DNA of 64,000 nucleotides from Ruegeria lacuscaerulensis (GTDB lineage Bacteria > Pseudomonadota > Alphaproteobacteria > Rhodobacterales > Rhodobacteraceae): the NCBI RefSeq assembly GCF_013033355.1, contig NZ_WQDY01000002.1, positions 372,001-436,000 on the forward strand, read 5' to 3'. The translations under genes were made by a program, and so were the position numbers. The notes below the pieces were generated by a model. The model was not told the DNA's origin. It was given only the letters and a program-made list of their open reading frames with translations, and made no database searches. This document shows positions 56,801 to 64,000 of this stretch, piece after piece. Every line of letters begins with the position of its first letter. Within the stretch, counting starts at the first letter, position 1.

Positions 56801-57182
56801 GACGATGATTGCGGAACTCACGTTGAAAACGGGTGATCGGGAAAGTGCCTTGCAGTTGTTAGCCGAGGCCCGCAGGTACCAAAGCCTTACAAACGAAGGA
56901 TGGGCGCAAGCTGAGACCGACCGCGTATATGCGCTCGCAATTTCTGAAAGTCGGTTCGCCGAAGTAGAGTTTTGTGAGGCTTTGAACACGGCAAAACGAC
57001 AGCAGGCAAGGATGTACGAACTTCGGATTGTTATAGACTACATAAAGAGTTGCCAAAAATTTAGACAGACCCCCACTCCCAGCTTTGGCTTAAATGCTGT
57101 CTTAGAAACTATCATAGGAGGAGAGCTAACAGTCGACGTGAACAACGCCCATAATCTGCTTGATCAGACTACTTTTGACTAA
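53862..57182 (+). CDS. SAM-domain class III cyclase with AAA ATPase and TPR-like repeats
   Basis: The 1106-residue protein has an N-terminal SAM domain (ISRWLEKHGLSKYAGSFAEH), a class III cyclase domain (VMFIDLVGSTEIS, ASYYGDGIMVFFGFP), an AAA ATPase with Walker A VSGEPGIGKSRLVEEL and Walker B-like VLLLFEDAHWIDPT, and a long C-terminal helical part with TPR-like repeats. Such proteins are signal-integrating nucleotide cyclases; the C-terminal part resembles MalT/LuxR-type sensor modules without an HTH. AAAGGA precedes the ATG. Cyclic AMP or GMP output is not proven. Confidence 0.9.
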   Translation: MSEISRWLEKHGLSKYAGSFAEHEIELGDLTELTDKDLTKIGLPLGPRRRFMKAVRAEAKGETYPHNTALGPAIVAERRQLTVMFIDLVGSTEISQRVDPEDLAEVLRLFKETCAASVAAFDGHIASYYGDGIMVFFGFPYAHEDDPERAIRAGLRIIEEIPAIRTHAKLNVRIGIATGLVVVGDLRGEKMFEDGTAMGETPNLAARLQAMAEPGTLIVAPNTHHLAGDAFEYVLRGAFKLKGFAREIEAWQVTGARETVSRFMAEEDELLNPLIGRAAEYETLNEKWKLASDGQGQVVLVSGEPGIGKSRLVEELRQSIPRMSHTQTRYQCSPYHYASAFYPAIRQIENAAGLRSDDKNELKLRKISSVLSDQSDHTLKLAASLLSVPFEDQLGELNLTPQQLMNQTLEMLLGNLTSQAEEKPVLLLFEDAHWIDPTTKLLLDRVADRIRDLPVLVVMTFRPEFDPGWALQSNLSKLVLKQLDFHQVKSIVDEVAKGHSISDEMYNVVAARSDGVPLYVEEVTKDLLESGVLTKGRDAYSKGGASPASSVPSTLHDALMARLDRLSSVKEVAQIGAVIGPQFSFPLIAKVARISDKALRTGLELLVDAGIVTVSEEENLETFSYRHALIRDTAYNSLLKSERRVLHARVARALSGKSTHIGDASPEILAHHYTMAGMSKEAIDYRYLAGQRAVQRSANIEANTQLSLAIEQLSQLSHGVERDQKEIEVQVLRAGVLRSTAGIAADETGTVYARIRDLCERVDETEHLFPVLNGLYSFHLVRAEYDLAKSVAAQLLNLADTTGETHHQMVGHRAMGAVLFHIGELNPAYEHLSKALELYSRKRDGHLAYIYGSDHAAITSCFLSMAVWMRGAPDKALEIQKQAVAAAQKLEHAHSIAQSLTYLCMLYLLRREPGKVIEAANQLEELSSKHSFTFMSLTATLWRSWVDAYLSPEPENIHALRQASEAWWASGAGNYKPFFLTMIAELTLKTGDRESALQLLAEARRYQSLTNEGWAQAETDRVYALAISESRFAEVEFCEALNTAKRQQARMYELRIVIDYIKSCQKFRQTPTPSFGLNAVLETIIGGELTVDVNNAHNLLDQTTFD

Positions 57183-57564
57183 CTCTCAAAAATTCAGAGC
57201 GGTGCAGTTAGTTAGGTTGGAACTCATACTCGTTAACTAGTTGTTCGTCTCTTCGAGCGTTCGACAGAAACTGTATCCAGGATTATCAGACCCGCGTTTC
57301 TTCCTAAGTTGTTCCCTAACGGACAGTACTCAATTTCGCTCAATTTATTCGCTGCCAAAAAAGTGGACAATCATACCCAGAGCAGCGAATGACCAAATCG
57401 TCCGCAACTCGGACGTAGGTCCCGCTCAAACCTATGACCGGTTCCAATCGCGCTATGGGCATTCGACAATGATGCTCAGATTGCCGCGTCGAGCCGGCCC
57501 GCTTCTGGGTTTGAAATCGGAACTCTGCTAAGTCCCCAAGAGCAGCGCAACAAAGGAGCACATC
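57183..57564. other. Intergenic region
   Basis: About 380 bases with no supported gene. A faint, inverted trace of the dispersed repeat (CAGCGAATGACC, CGTCCGCA) may lie near 57383-57407. Confidence 0.4.
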
Positions 57565-57972
57565 ATGGAGATTCACCGCGCCGGGGACCGGCCCTCTCAA
57601 TTCCCCGGTAATGAGTATTTCACCGGCACCGTCCGCTTTGATCCTGTTGTAACAGGGAATGATCCCTCGCCAGTCAAGGTCCTTACTGTGACTTTTGAGC
57701 CTGGCGCACGGACAGCTTGGCACACGCACCCTGCCGGTCAAACGCTGCATGTTTTGTCAGGCTTGGGGCTGGCTGGATCTGAGGGGCAGCCAGTGCAGGT
57801 GTTGCGCCCTGGCGATACGGTGTGGTTCGCGCCAGGAGAGCGGCATTGGCACGGCGCGTCGCCAGACTGTGCGATGACCCATCTGGCTGTGCAGACGTCT
57901 GTCGAGGGCAAGACTGCGGATTGGATGGAGCATGTTTCGGACGAGGATTACGGCTCAGCGCGCGCAGAGTGA
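57565..57972 (+). CDS. Small cupin-domain protein
   Basis: The 135-residue single cupin barrel has the metal-ligand motif TAWHTHPAGQTLHVLSG and second motif PGDTVWFAPGERHWHGASP. Such proteins range from isomerases to carbon-carbon bond cleaving enzymes and storage-like regulators; no substrate can be named. AAAGGAG is before its ATG. Monocistronic. Confidence 0.85.
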   Translation: MEIHRAGDRPSQFPGNEYFTGTVRFDPVVTGNDPSPVKVLTVTFEPGARTAWHTHPAGQTLHVLSGLGLAGSEGQPVQVLRPGDTVWFAPGERHWHGASPDCAMTHLAVQTSVEGKTADWMEHVSDEDYGSARAE

Positions 57973-58162
57973 AGCACTTGAACCTTACCGAGCGGGTCGC
58001 CGCGGAGTGATCCCTCTAGGGCTTTGTCCTGACCAATTCTACGCCCATTTAAATGGATGCAGCAAATCTTTCGCCTCCAGAGCGCGGCCGTCGTTTCGCC
58101 CCTGAAAGACCCTTACTGCGTGTTTTAACTCTTCCGGCTTTCTGGCCTCATCAGCCAGCAAT

Positions 58163-58375
58163 TTACCCTGCAAAATCCCATCGCTGCAGAACGTCTCTCG
58201 CCCGTGCCATTGTCTGCGCGTTGGCCACAAGGTCATGCGCTCCGTCGCGCAACTCCTCATCGAACAGAAAAGGCTCCTCGTACCCACATGCATTACAGGG
58301 GGCTTTCTCACCTGTAATCAACGTATCCGGCGATCCGCATTCTGGGCATCGTGCCTGGACGTCATCGTTGAACAT
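58163..58375 (-). CDS. Small zinc-ribbon protein
   Basis: The 70-residue protein has two Cys pairs, CPEC and CNAC (RCPECGSPDTL, KAPCNACGYEEP), a zinc-ribbon pattern, and an acidic C-terminus. GGAGG lies eight bases before the ATG at 58375. It lies 19 bases downstream of a lipoprotein gene, probably co-transcribed. Function unknown. Confidence 0.7.
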   Translation of the reverse strand: MFNDDVQARCPECGSPDTLITGEKAPCNACGYEEPFLFDEELRDGAHDLVANAQTMARARDVLQRWDFAG

Positions 58376-58394
58376 ATAGCGACCCCTCCTTTGT

Positions 58395-58697
58395 TTACCG
58401 ATTGCCAGAACCGGGTCCGCCCGCCAACATCGCTGATTGGCGCATCCGCTTAAACTCGTCTGGGGTAACGGTCCCACTGCTGACATCGATACCTTTTGGG
58501 ATGCGAGCTCTCTTGTGTCCGATCGCGCGAACGCTGCCCCTTGTTATCTCCAGACAGGTCGACTCGTAACATGTAAGCCCGCTTGTGTTGATTTGGATGG
58601 CAGTCTGACCGTTCGCATCAGTTACCAATGGGGCCTGGGACGGTGGGTTGCAGGCTGAAACCAGCAATGCGAACCCAGAATAAATCCATCTGTTCAT
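58395..58697 (-). CDS. Small lipoprotein, unrecognised
   Basis: The 100-residue protein has a signal peptide with lipobox ALLVSAC, a short Pro-rich linker (NPPSQAPL), a pair of Cys (TCYESTC), and the C-terminal TPDEFKRMRQ. It is probably a lipoprotein at an envelope membrane. AAGGGAA precedes its ATG. No known domain seen; pairs with the zinc-ribbon gene downstream. Confidence 0.68.
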   Translation of the reverse strand: MNRWIYSGFALLVSACNPPSQAPLVTDANGQTAIQINTSGLTCYESTCLEITRGSVRAIGHKRARIPKGIDVSSGTVTPDEFKRMRQSAMLAGGPGSGNR

Positions 58698-59132
58698 ATG
58701 AAATTCCCTTTTTCTCTAAAATAGGCTGGCAGCGGTTCAGTCAAATCTGTCGGGTGTCAGCTTCGAGCGCATAGAAGCCTCTCACGAGTATCATCGCTTG
58801 ACCGAATGGAGTCCACTGTAGCAGCCTGCGGTCACACTTGCTCTGGGGTGAGAAGGTCACAACAGATTCCATGTAGAGCTTGTACATCGGGCAATGGACA
58901 AGAGAAGGCTTTCTGGCTCCCCACCAAAATTTGGGTTGGTGATGGACCTCTGAAGGTAACCCAGTTGCGATTATCAACGTGTCGTAAAGGCTGAAGCGCT
59001 CCAGTTGCGATATCGATCCAGGTGCGAGACCGAAGATTGACGGGATATGAATTACTCAATAATTTTCTGATAAAACTTCCACACAGAAAAACGTGGAACA
59101 GTCTGCCTAACTTTTGGTGCTGCTTGTTGATC
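58698..59132. other. Intergenic region
   Basis: About 430 bases. Minus-strand frames exist (58741-58977 and 58832-59134) but show no domain, ribosome site or known family, so none is called. Confidence 0.4.
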
Positions 59133-59159
59133 AAAAGCTGCTTTCTGCGAGAAAGCAGC
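59133..59159 (-). terminator. Intrinsic terminator after the terminase remnant
   Basis: GCTGCTTTCT and AGAAAGCAGC form a 10-base stem with loop GCG; on the minus strand it ends in TTTTGA. It follows the minus-strand phage terminase fragment. Confidence 0.82.
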
Positions 59160-59191
59160 CTCCAATACTGAATATCCGTTACGCTTTTGCT

Positions 59192-59574
59192 CTACGCGAA
59201 CCGATCAAATGGATTGTGTTCCTCCTCTGCTTCAGGAACCTGAATATTGCTGCGGTTGGTTGGGCTCCCGCCCAATGCGCTGACGTGTAAACGAAGTTCT
59301 CTCAACAGCGCCGCGCTGAGGTCCTGTTGGACCTGTACTCGAGCCCTCAGGATCCACGCCGATTCCAACAAGGCACGGTCGCTGTGAACCAACCAGGGCA
59401 ATTCGTCTGCAAAGGCACGCCAGACGACCTTTTCAGTCTCGTTGAGATAATTCGGCGCCCCCCCCCGAGCTCGCCCAGACCTTCCGTTTCGTTTCGTTCT
59501 CTGTACCGCTGGGGGTCTTTCTTTGCGGCGCCTATCAGGATCGCCTTGCCAAGTGGTGTCTTTGGTCTGGGCAT
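59192..59574 (-). pseudogene. P27-type phage terminase small subunit, frameshifted in a G tract
   Basis: The start reads MPRPKTPLGKAILIGAAKKD, as in P27-type terminase small subunits of alphaproteobacterial phages. After LGELGGG the frame is lost in a run of nine G (C run at 59458-59466). Moving one base restores APNYLNETEKVVWRAFADEL and PWLVHSDRALLESAWILRAR to the stop at 59192, giving about 127 residues in all. Ten or seven G would keep one frame. It could be a sequence error, a slip or a true lesion. No large subunit is nearby. Confidence 0.72.
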
Positions 59575-59871
59575 TCTGTGCCTCGAATTTCTGAATTGCG
59601 GATATGTGTAAACAGCGGGTGGGTCGGTGTGCAGAGCGAAAGCGATGATGATTGACCTACCCCCCCGTTAAGATGGTGCGCTGGCCTGCTCCTCAGTCGA
59701 CCTTCATTGTTCCTTCGTATGTCTCTTTGCTTCTCACAGAGTGGTTAGTATTAGTGTTCCAAATCAGAACCGACCGATCGGAGAGAAACCGGCCTGACGG
59801 GTTCTGGTTTGGAACCATGGGAGGTCTTTGGGTTCTCAAACGTAACCACACAGGATGCTGACGGGTCCGTC
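59575..59871. other. Short intergenic/decayed region
   Basis: About 300 bases upstream of the terminase fragment. The stretch 59693-59860 may be the worn C-terminal coding end of the HTH gene in a shifted frame; nothing else recognised. Confidence 0.35.
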
Positions 59872-60318
59872 TCAGAACCGCGTTTGTTTTTTGGGCTGCC
59901 AGAACCGCCAGTCGTTGGTGGCGGCTTTCTTGCCGGATCGGGTTTGCGTCGCCTTGGTCGTCAACCGCCACTCGTGGGCGCGCCGGTGATACCAGTTGCC
60001 TTCGCGCTCCAGCACAAGGAAGCCTTTGTCCTGCAACTCCTCGAAAGCACGCTGAACCGTGGCCTTGCCCAATCCCAGTATCTCTGCTGCTTCATTCATC
60101 GACAGAAAAACCTTGCCGTTGTTGCCGCCGTTGTAGCGGGAGTGAAGCTCCAGCCAGAGCTTCACTGCAGGACCGGACAGAGCCCGCCACGCCGGGGACT
60201 TGATCATGGCGTAGGGCAGATAGACGAACTGGCCCTCATCCGACCGTTTGCCATTGGGAGACCGCCGCTGGAAAATGCTCGGGCAAGGCATCCAGTTCGG
60301 GGATGTGACAGCCGACAT
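59872..60318 (-). CDS. Helix-turn-helix protein of phage/integrative element type
   Basis: The 148-residue protein has a winged-helix core: FVYLPYAMIKSPAWRALSGP and MNEAAEILGLGKATVQRAFE, then LQDKGFLVLEREGNWYHRR. This arrangement is common in alphaproteobacterial integrative elements, where such proteins act in replication control or regulation. An internal ATG at residue 10 is an alternative start. It lies next to a decayed integrase on the same strand. The C-terminus may be shortened. Confidence 0.65.
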   Translation of the reverse strand: MSAVTSPNWMPCPSIFQRRSPNGKRSDEGQFVYLPYAMIKSPAWRALSGPAVKLWLELHSRYNGGNNGKVFLSMNEAAEILGLGKATVQRAFEELQDKGFLVLEREGNWYHRRAHEWRLTTKATQTRSGKKAATNDWRFWQPKKQTRF

Positions 60319-60339
60319 GTACCCGGACGAGCCGGGTTA

Positions 60340-61044
60340 GGCCGGATTTGGACGCACAGCACCCAAGCGTGTCTCATGCCGCTCCACCGGTCGGAAATTG
60401 GGGTCTCTGACGCTCAAACAGCCATTGGATACCATCCCGGCAGACAGAGACGCAGTAGATACCATATCGAAAGAGTTCACCCTGGTAGTTCTCAGCGGTT
60501 TGGACTTTGCCACGTCGAGCACCGTCTTGATCCGCTGCGACAGTCGCTTTGCGGTTTCGTGTTTCTCGGTCCAGATGGGGGACAGGCACATCAGCACTTC
60601 AGGCTGATCAATGCTGTCCACGGGCATGCGACCGATCTTGGGGAACGCATAGTCACGCAAGGTATTGAGCTATTGCTGGCCATGCTTGGCATTCTTCCAC
60701 GTGGGCAGGCGGTCAATGTGAACCTGGCGGCTGAGTTCTTCGAAAGTAGGTATTTTACGTTGGGCATTGAAGCGCGGGCTCAGTCCGGACTTTGCCATTC
60801 TTCGATATTCGAGGGCTCTTTCTCGCGCTTGGTTCAGAGTGACCACATCAGCGCCGCCTAAACCGAAGTCCGTTCTCAACGGTGCGCCCTTGCGGTTCTT
60901 TTGCCCTTTGACCGTTACACGCACAATACAGCGCCGTGCGCCCGAGGGATCGACAACAAGGTAGAGACCAGACCCGTCGCCATGACGACCCGGACAGAGA
61001 TTCTCCACCAAATTCTTTGTCAGCTTCCCGCTTAATGCAGCCAA
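60340..61044 (-). pseudogene. Decayed tyrosine integrase (P4 type)
   Basis: The N-terminal arm-binding part reads TKNLVENLCPGRHGDGSGLYLVVDPSGARR and continues to PTWKNAKHGQQ, then TAG stops the frame at 60666-60668. The same frame resumes LNTLRDYAFPKIGRMP, as in intact relatives where a Trp stands at the stop. Homology ends near 60498 and the catalytic half (Arg, HxxR, Tyr) is missing or scrambled. It starts 145 bases from the second tRNA-like repeat, so it may be the integrase that once moved the left island. Confidence 0.8.
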
Positions 61045-61139
61045 TAAAATACCACAAATATACCACTTAATGAATCACACTGAAGGTAATTCAGTAAAAT
61101 TCAAGCCTGCGCTAAGAGACAATAAATGCTTATTATCTA

Positions 61140-61158
61140 TTAACTTACAGTAAGTTAA
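61140..61158. repeat. Inverted repeat between integrase pseudogene and intact integrase
   Basis: TTAACTTA and TAAGTTAA flank a CAG centre. It lies between the two integrase starts, close to the tRNA-like repeat, where an integrase arm site or promoter element would be expected. Confidence 0.4.
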
Positions 61159-61188
61159 ACATGCCACACTAACTCATCAAAATGGGTA

Positions 61189-61204
61189 GATGGCGGAGAC
61201 GAAG
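61189..61204. repeat. Candidate attachment-site repeat, right copy
   Basis: GATGGCGGAGACGAAG is identical to 24492-24507. It lies 121 bases before the intact integrase and 145 bases from the start of the decayed one, the expected place for an attachment core. Confidence 0.5.
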
Positions 61205-61324
61205 TCTGCCGACTTGTGATCCAACTAGTTCCGATAAACTCCAAATAACCTTTTATATATAGCTGTTTGGTTCTTGCGGGTTCCAACACAATCCTTCATA
61301 TTCTAGAAATTAATGGGGGACGAT

Positions 61325-62551
61325 ATGGCGGACGAAACCGGCACCATAAACGAGCAACGGCTGAAAAGCGGCAAGCATCCCGAGAAAGCTCTGTCTGCTG
61401 CGTTTGTTCGCACTGTATCTGAACCGGGGAAATATAACGACGGTCACGGTTTATTTCTCCGCGTTGACAAAAGCGGTGCAAAACGTTGGGTGCAACGTAT
61501 CGTCATCAAAGGCAAACGCACGGAGTTGGGACTAGGCCCGTTGGCGCTCGTACCTCTTGCTGAAGCCCGCGAGGTAGCACTCGAGAACCGCAAGATCGCA
61601 CGTTCGGGTGGCGATCCGTTGCGTGCGAAGCGAGAAGCTCAGTCGGTGCTGACATTCGAAGAAGCAACACGCAAGGTGCACGAAATACATGAGCCGTCAT
61701 GGAGCAACAGAAAACACGCTGCACAGTTCCTCTCGACACTACAAACGTATGCTTTTCCGCGCATGGGTCGCATCAGGGTTTCAGAGATCAGCACGGCGGA
61801 TGTTCTGGCGGTTTTGCAGCCCATCTGGTTGGAAAAACCGGAGACCGCGCGACGCGTGCGCCAACGCATCGGAACTGTTTTGAAATGGGCGATCGCACAA
61901 GGTTGGCGTCAGGACAACCCCGCGCAGAACATTGGATCCGTGCTGCCACGGCAAGACAAGACGCAGGCGCACCGCAAATCGATCCACTACAACGAAGTTG
62001 CTGGTTTCCTCGAAGCGGTGAAGTCTTCGGGCGCATTAATGTCGAGCAAGCTGGCTTTGGAGCTCATCATTCTGACAGCAACGCGATCCGGCGAAGCGCG
62101 GTTCGCTCGCTGGGATGAGATCAACATTGAAAATGCTGTCTGGACGATCCCTGCTGATCGAATGAAGGCCAAGAAAGAACATCGAGTTCCTTTGTCGCCG
62201 CGTGCTTTAGTTATTTTGGAACAGGCAAAGCAGCTTGATGACGGGTCCGGTCTGGTCTTCCCGGCGACAATGGTGGGGCGGCCGTTATCAGACAACACGC
62301 TTTCCAAGCTGACACGAGAACTGGGCTATGATGCGCATGTTCACGGGTTCCGCACATCATTCAAGACATGGGCGCAAGAACGCACGAATTTCCCACGCGA
62401 GGTTTCCGAAGCAGCACTCGCGCATACCATCAGGGATAAGGCTGAAGCAGCCTATGCCCGCTCGGACTTATTCGACAAGCGGCAAAAGATGATGGAAACC
62501 TGGGCAGCATTCTTGTCTGAGAGAGAAGCAAAAGTGGCGAGGATTGGATAG
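61325..62551 (+). CDS. P4-type tyrosine integrase, intact
   Basis: The 408-residue recombinase has an N-terminal arm-DNA-binding domain (YNDGHGLFLRVDKSGAKRWV), a core-binding domain, and a catalytic domain with Arg in TATRSGEARFARW, HxxR in HGFRTSFKTW, and the Tyr in DKAEAAYARSDL. These enzymes integrate islands and prophages into tRNA 3' ends. The ATG at 61325 follows GGGGGA; an ATG at 61313 is less likely. It stands at the left end of a plus-strand gene run and next to the tRNA-like repeat. Confidence 0.93.
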   Translation: MADETGTINEQRLKSGKHPEKALSAAFVRTVSEPGKYNDGHGLFLRVDKSGAKRWVQRIVIKGKRTELGLGPLALVPLAEAREVALENRKIARSGGDPLRAKREAQSVLTFEEATRKVHEIHEPSWSNRKHAAQFLSTLQTYAFPRMGRIRVSEISTADVLAVLQPIWLEKPETARRVRQRIGTVLKWAIAQGWRQDNPAQNIGSVLPRQDKTQAHRKSIHYNEVAGFLEAVKSSGALMSSKLALELIILTATRSGEARFARWDEINIENAVWTIPADRMKAKKEHRVPLSPRALVILEQAKQLDDGSGLVFPATMVGRPLSDNTLSKLTRELGYDAHVHGFRTSFKTWAQERTNFPREVSEAALAHTIRDKAEAAYARSDLFDKRQKMMETWAAFLSEREAKVARIG

Positions 62552-63291
62552 TGTTTGCACCTACAGGTTATAGCTCATTGTTCGATTTCTCTAACAGGCT
62601 TTATGCGAAACACATGTCGGAATTCCGTAAGACGGAGCAACGGCAGAAAAAAATCAAATTGCGTGATCTGGGCTTATCCGTCGAAATCTCCGCGCCTCCA
62701 AAGACACGAAACGACGCGTTGATGGAGTTTTCTGAGGCTGCTTGGGCGTTTATCGAGTACGAAGTTGATGTAGCTGTTCTTTCTCCGAGCGGCGCGGTAC
62801 TACCTGCCGAGCTTTGGTTGATGTCAGTTTTTGATCCAACCAGCCCAACGGGCGCTTATGTTGATCTTCTAATTGGCACTGTCGGCTCTGGCGGTTACCC
62901 AAGTGAGTTTCACGGGAGGCCAGACGAGGAGTTTCCCATTAGTGATGAAGAGAGAAAACGCGAGAGACTGAACAAAATGACCAATTTGTTTGGCCCATTT
63001 CTCTTTTGTCCCATCTTAGTTCCCGAAAAGGCGGCAGACGATTTCATCGGAGACCCTTTTTTTGAAAACCCGAATTCAAACCAGGATCCAAAAGATTTGG
63101 ATTTACATGTAGACGAGCCAGAGTTCTCAACTGTCTGGGAGTTCGTTCAAGAAGCCTTTCCGGACGGGAAAGGTTTGGCAACCTGGAGCTACGTAGAGGA
63201 AAAGGTTGGCTACTCTCGCCGGCATATTGTTCGGGCTGTCAAGGCAAACACAGACTACGAAACTTGGGCACGAGGTGGGCACATCCGTTAA
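62551..63291 (+). CDS. Unknown protein translationally coupled to the integrase
   Basis: The 246-residue protein has no recognised domain. The GTG start shares a base with the integrase stop (TAGTG). The N-terminal part is rich in Lys/Arg (FRKTEQRQKKIKLRDLG), the middle is acidic, and the end (WSYVEEKVGYSRRHIVRAVK) looks like a helix-turn-helix. It may assist integration, excision or control; not assigned. Confidence 0.65.
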   Translation: MFAPTGYSSLFDFSNRLYAKHMSEFRKTEQRQKKIKLRDLGLSVEISAPPKTRNDALMEFSEAAWAFIEYEVDVAVLSPSGAVLPAELWLMSVFDPTSPTGAYVDLLIGTVGSGGYPSEFHGRPDEEFPISDEERKRERLNKMTNLFGPFLFCPILVPEKAADDFIGDPFFENPNSNQDPKDLDLHVDEPEFSTVWEFVQEAFPDGKGLATWSYVEEKVGYSRRHIVRAVKANTDYETWARGGHIR

Positions 63292-63392
63292 ATTGTTGAA
63301 CGCCCACCCTGTGCCCATTTGCCCATCTGGTTGATGGGCAGAGAAAGCGACACCTTTCCAGCATGTTCCGCAACAACACAAGGACATGCGAC

Positions 63393-63617
63393 ATGGCATT
63401 GAGCAGCACACAGACACACGAGCGCTTCCAGCGCCGTCCGATGGTGGAGGAAATGACGGGTCTTTCCCGGTCATCGATTTACGCCAAGATGGATCCGCGA
63501 AACCCGCATCATGACCCGGATTTTCCAAAACCGGTTCGGCTCGGCAAAAGAGCGGTAGCGTGGCGCGAAAGCGAAATCCTCGCCTGGATGAACGACCGCG
63601 AAAGCACTGCCGCATGA
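63393..63617 (+). CDS. AlpA-like excisionase/regulator
   Basis: The 74-residue DNA-binding protein has the MerR-like winged helix RRPMVEEMTGLSRSSIYAKM and the wing FPKPVRLGKRAVAWRESEIL of AlpA-family proteins, which control excision in P4-type islands. The ATG at 63393 has AAGGA upstream; 63363 is an alternative. Stop overlaps the next gene start (ATGA). Confidence 0.85.
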   Translation: MALSSTQTHERFQRRPMVEEMTGLSRSSIYAKMDPRNPHHDPDFPKPVRLGKRAVAWRESEILAWMNDRESTAA

Positions 63618-63988
63618 GACATCCATCCGAAAACCCGCTCATCGAAATCTCTCCTTTTGTCAGCGACGGAGGTCAGTTGATCGGTCGCGATCCACGAGAC
63701 ATACCGGCCGAAGACTACATGGACAGACCTTTCCTCATCGGGCTTGAAGCAATCCGGGCAAAGTGTCTCGATTGCGCCTTCGATCCCAAAGAGGTGCGCA
63801 AATGCGTCCAGACGGATTGCCCGCTCTGGCCGCTGCGCATGGGGCGCGTACCAAAAGGCTACAGAAACGCCGCCGTGAGGGCCAAAACGTTGGGCAATCC
63901 ATCCGCGGCTACCACCCTAGCCGAGCAGTTCGAAGCTGAACAAAATCCGGACGATGAGGCGGAAAATGATGCGGAGCGGGCGATATGA
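63614..63988 (+). CDS. Small Cys-motif protein of integrative elements
   Basis: The 124-residue protein has four Cys in KCLDCAFDPKEVRKCVQTDC followed by PLWPLRMGR, a metal-binding or DNA-binding pattern. It overlaps AlpA at the start and the next gene at its end (ATGA), so it belongs to the element's operon. Function unknown. Confidence 0.72.
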   Translation: MRHPSENPLIEISPFVSDGGQLIGRDPRDIPAEDYMDRPFLIGLEAIRAKCLDCAFDPKEVRKCVQTDCPLWPLRMGRVPKGYRNAAVRAKTLGNPSAATTLAEQFEAEQNPDDEAENDAERAI

Positions 63989-64000
63989 CGGTCGTTATGC
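63985..64000 (+). CDS. Start of next element gene, cut by window end
   Basis: An ATG at 63985 overlaps the preceding stop and opens MTVVM before the window ends. Partial, product unknown. Confidence 0.35.

Noticed and set aside
59809..60861. A 350-codon plus-strand open frame
   Set aside because: It runs antisense to the HTH gene and the decayed integrase, both with recognisable domains, and has none itself.

Overview
The window looks like chromosomal DNA of a marine alphaproteobacterium of the Rhodobacteraceae (Roseobacter group). The evidence is the gene content: a DddQ-type DMSP-lyase cupin, Rieske and dimethylglycine-dehydrogenase-like demethylation genes, a CuyA-like sulfo-lyase beside a betaine-type ABC importer, a TauD-family dioxygenase, and integrative elements with AlpA. 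No rRNA, tRNA or CRISPR array was recognised. Functional calls come from reading motifs and domain order, not from database searches.

Left part (1-24.5 kb), GC-rich, core-like. It starts with an S49 peptidase, an ABC-2 exporter pair, a CoA-transferase-family racemase and divergent hemE/hemC. Next is a tightly overlapping seven-gene minus-strand operon (15.1 to 6.3 kb): dimethylglycine-dehydrogenase-like enzyme, MDR oxidoreductase, DddQ-like cupin, three tandem enolase-superfamily enzymes and a class III aminotransferase. It is divergent from an RpiR regulator, a Rieske oxygenase and a carboxymuconolactone-decarboxylase-like protein. Together these look like catabolism of a methylated, betaine-like osmolyte. 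Then follow a TadG-like von Willebrand factor A protein, two Gly/Asn-rich exported proteins and an OmpR/histidine-kinase pair.

Middle part (about 24.5-61.2 kb), accessory and mosaic, lower in GC. A 16-base repeat resembling a tRNA 3' end lies at 24492 and again at 61189. Between them are an RND efflux system with a TetR regulator, a CHAP lipoprotein, two class III nucleotide cyclases, an SMP-30 protein, a glutaminase with an AgcS symporter, an L,D-transpeptidase, serine hydrolases, a TauD dioxygenase, a chimera of alcohol dehydrogenase and integrase, and a CuyA/ABC/hydrolase operon. Several genes are broken: two carry in-frame TGA codons, a phage terminase gene is frameshifted, and an integrase is decayed. 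Seven or eight copies of a semi-palindromic dispersed repeat lie in intergenic gaps between 30 and 54 kb.

Right end (61.2-64 kb). An intact P4-type integrase next to the second tRNA-like repeat is followed by an overlapping string of unknown and AlpA-like genes running out of the window. This looks like the start of a second integrative element stacked against the first.
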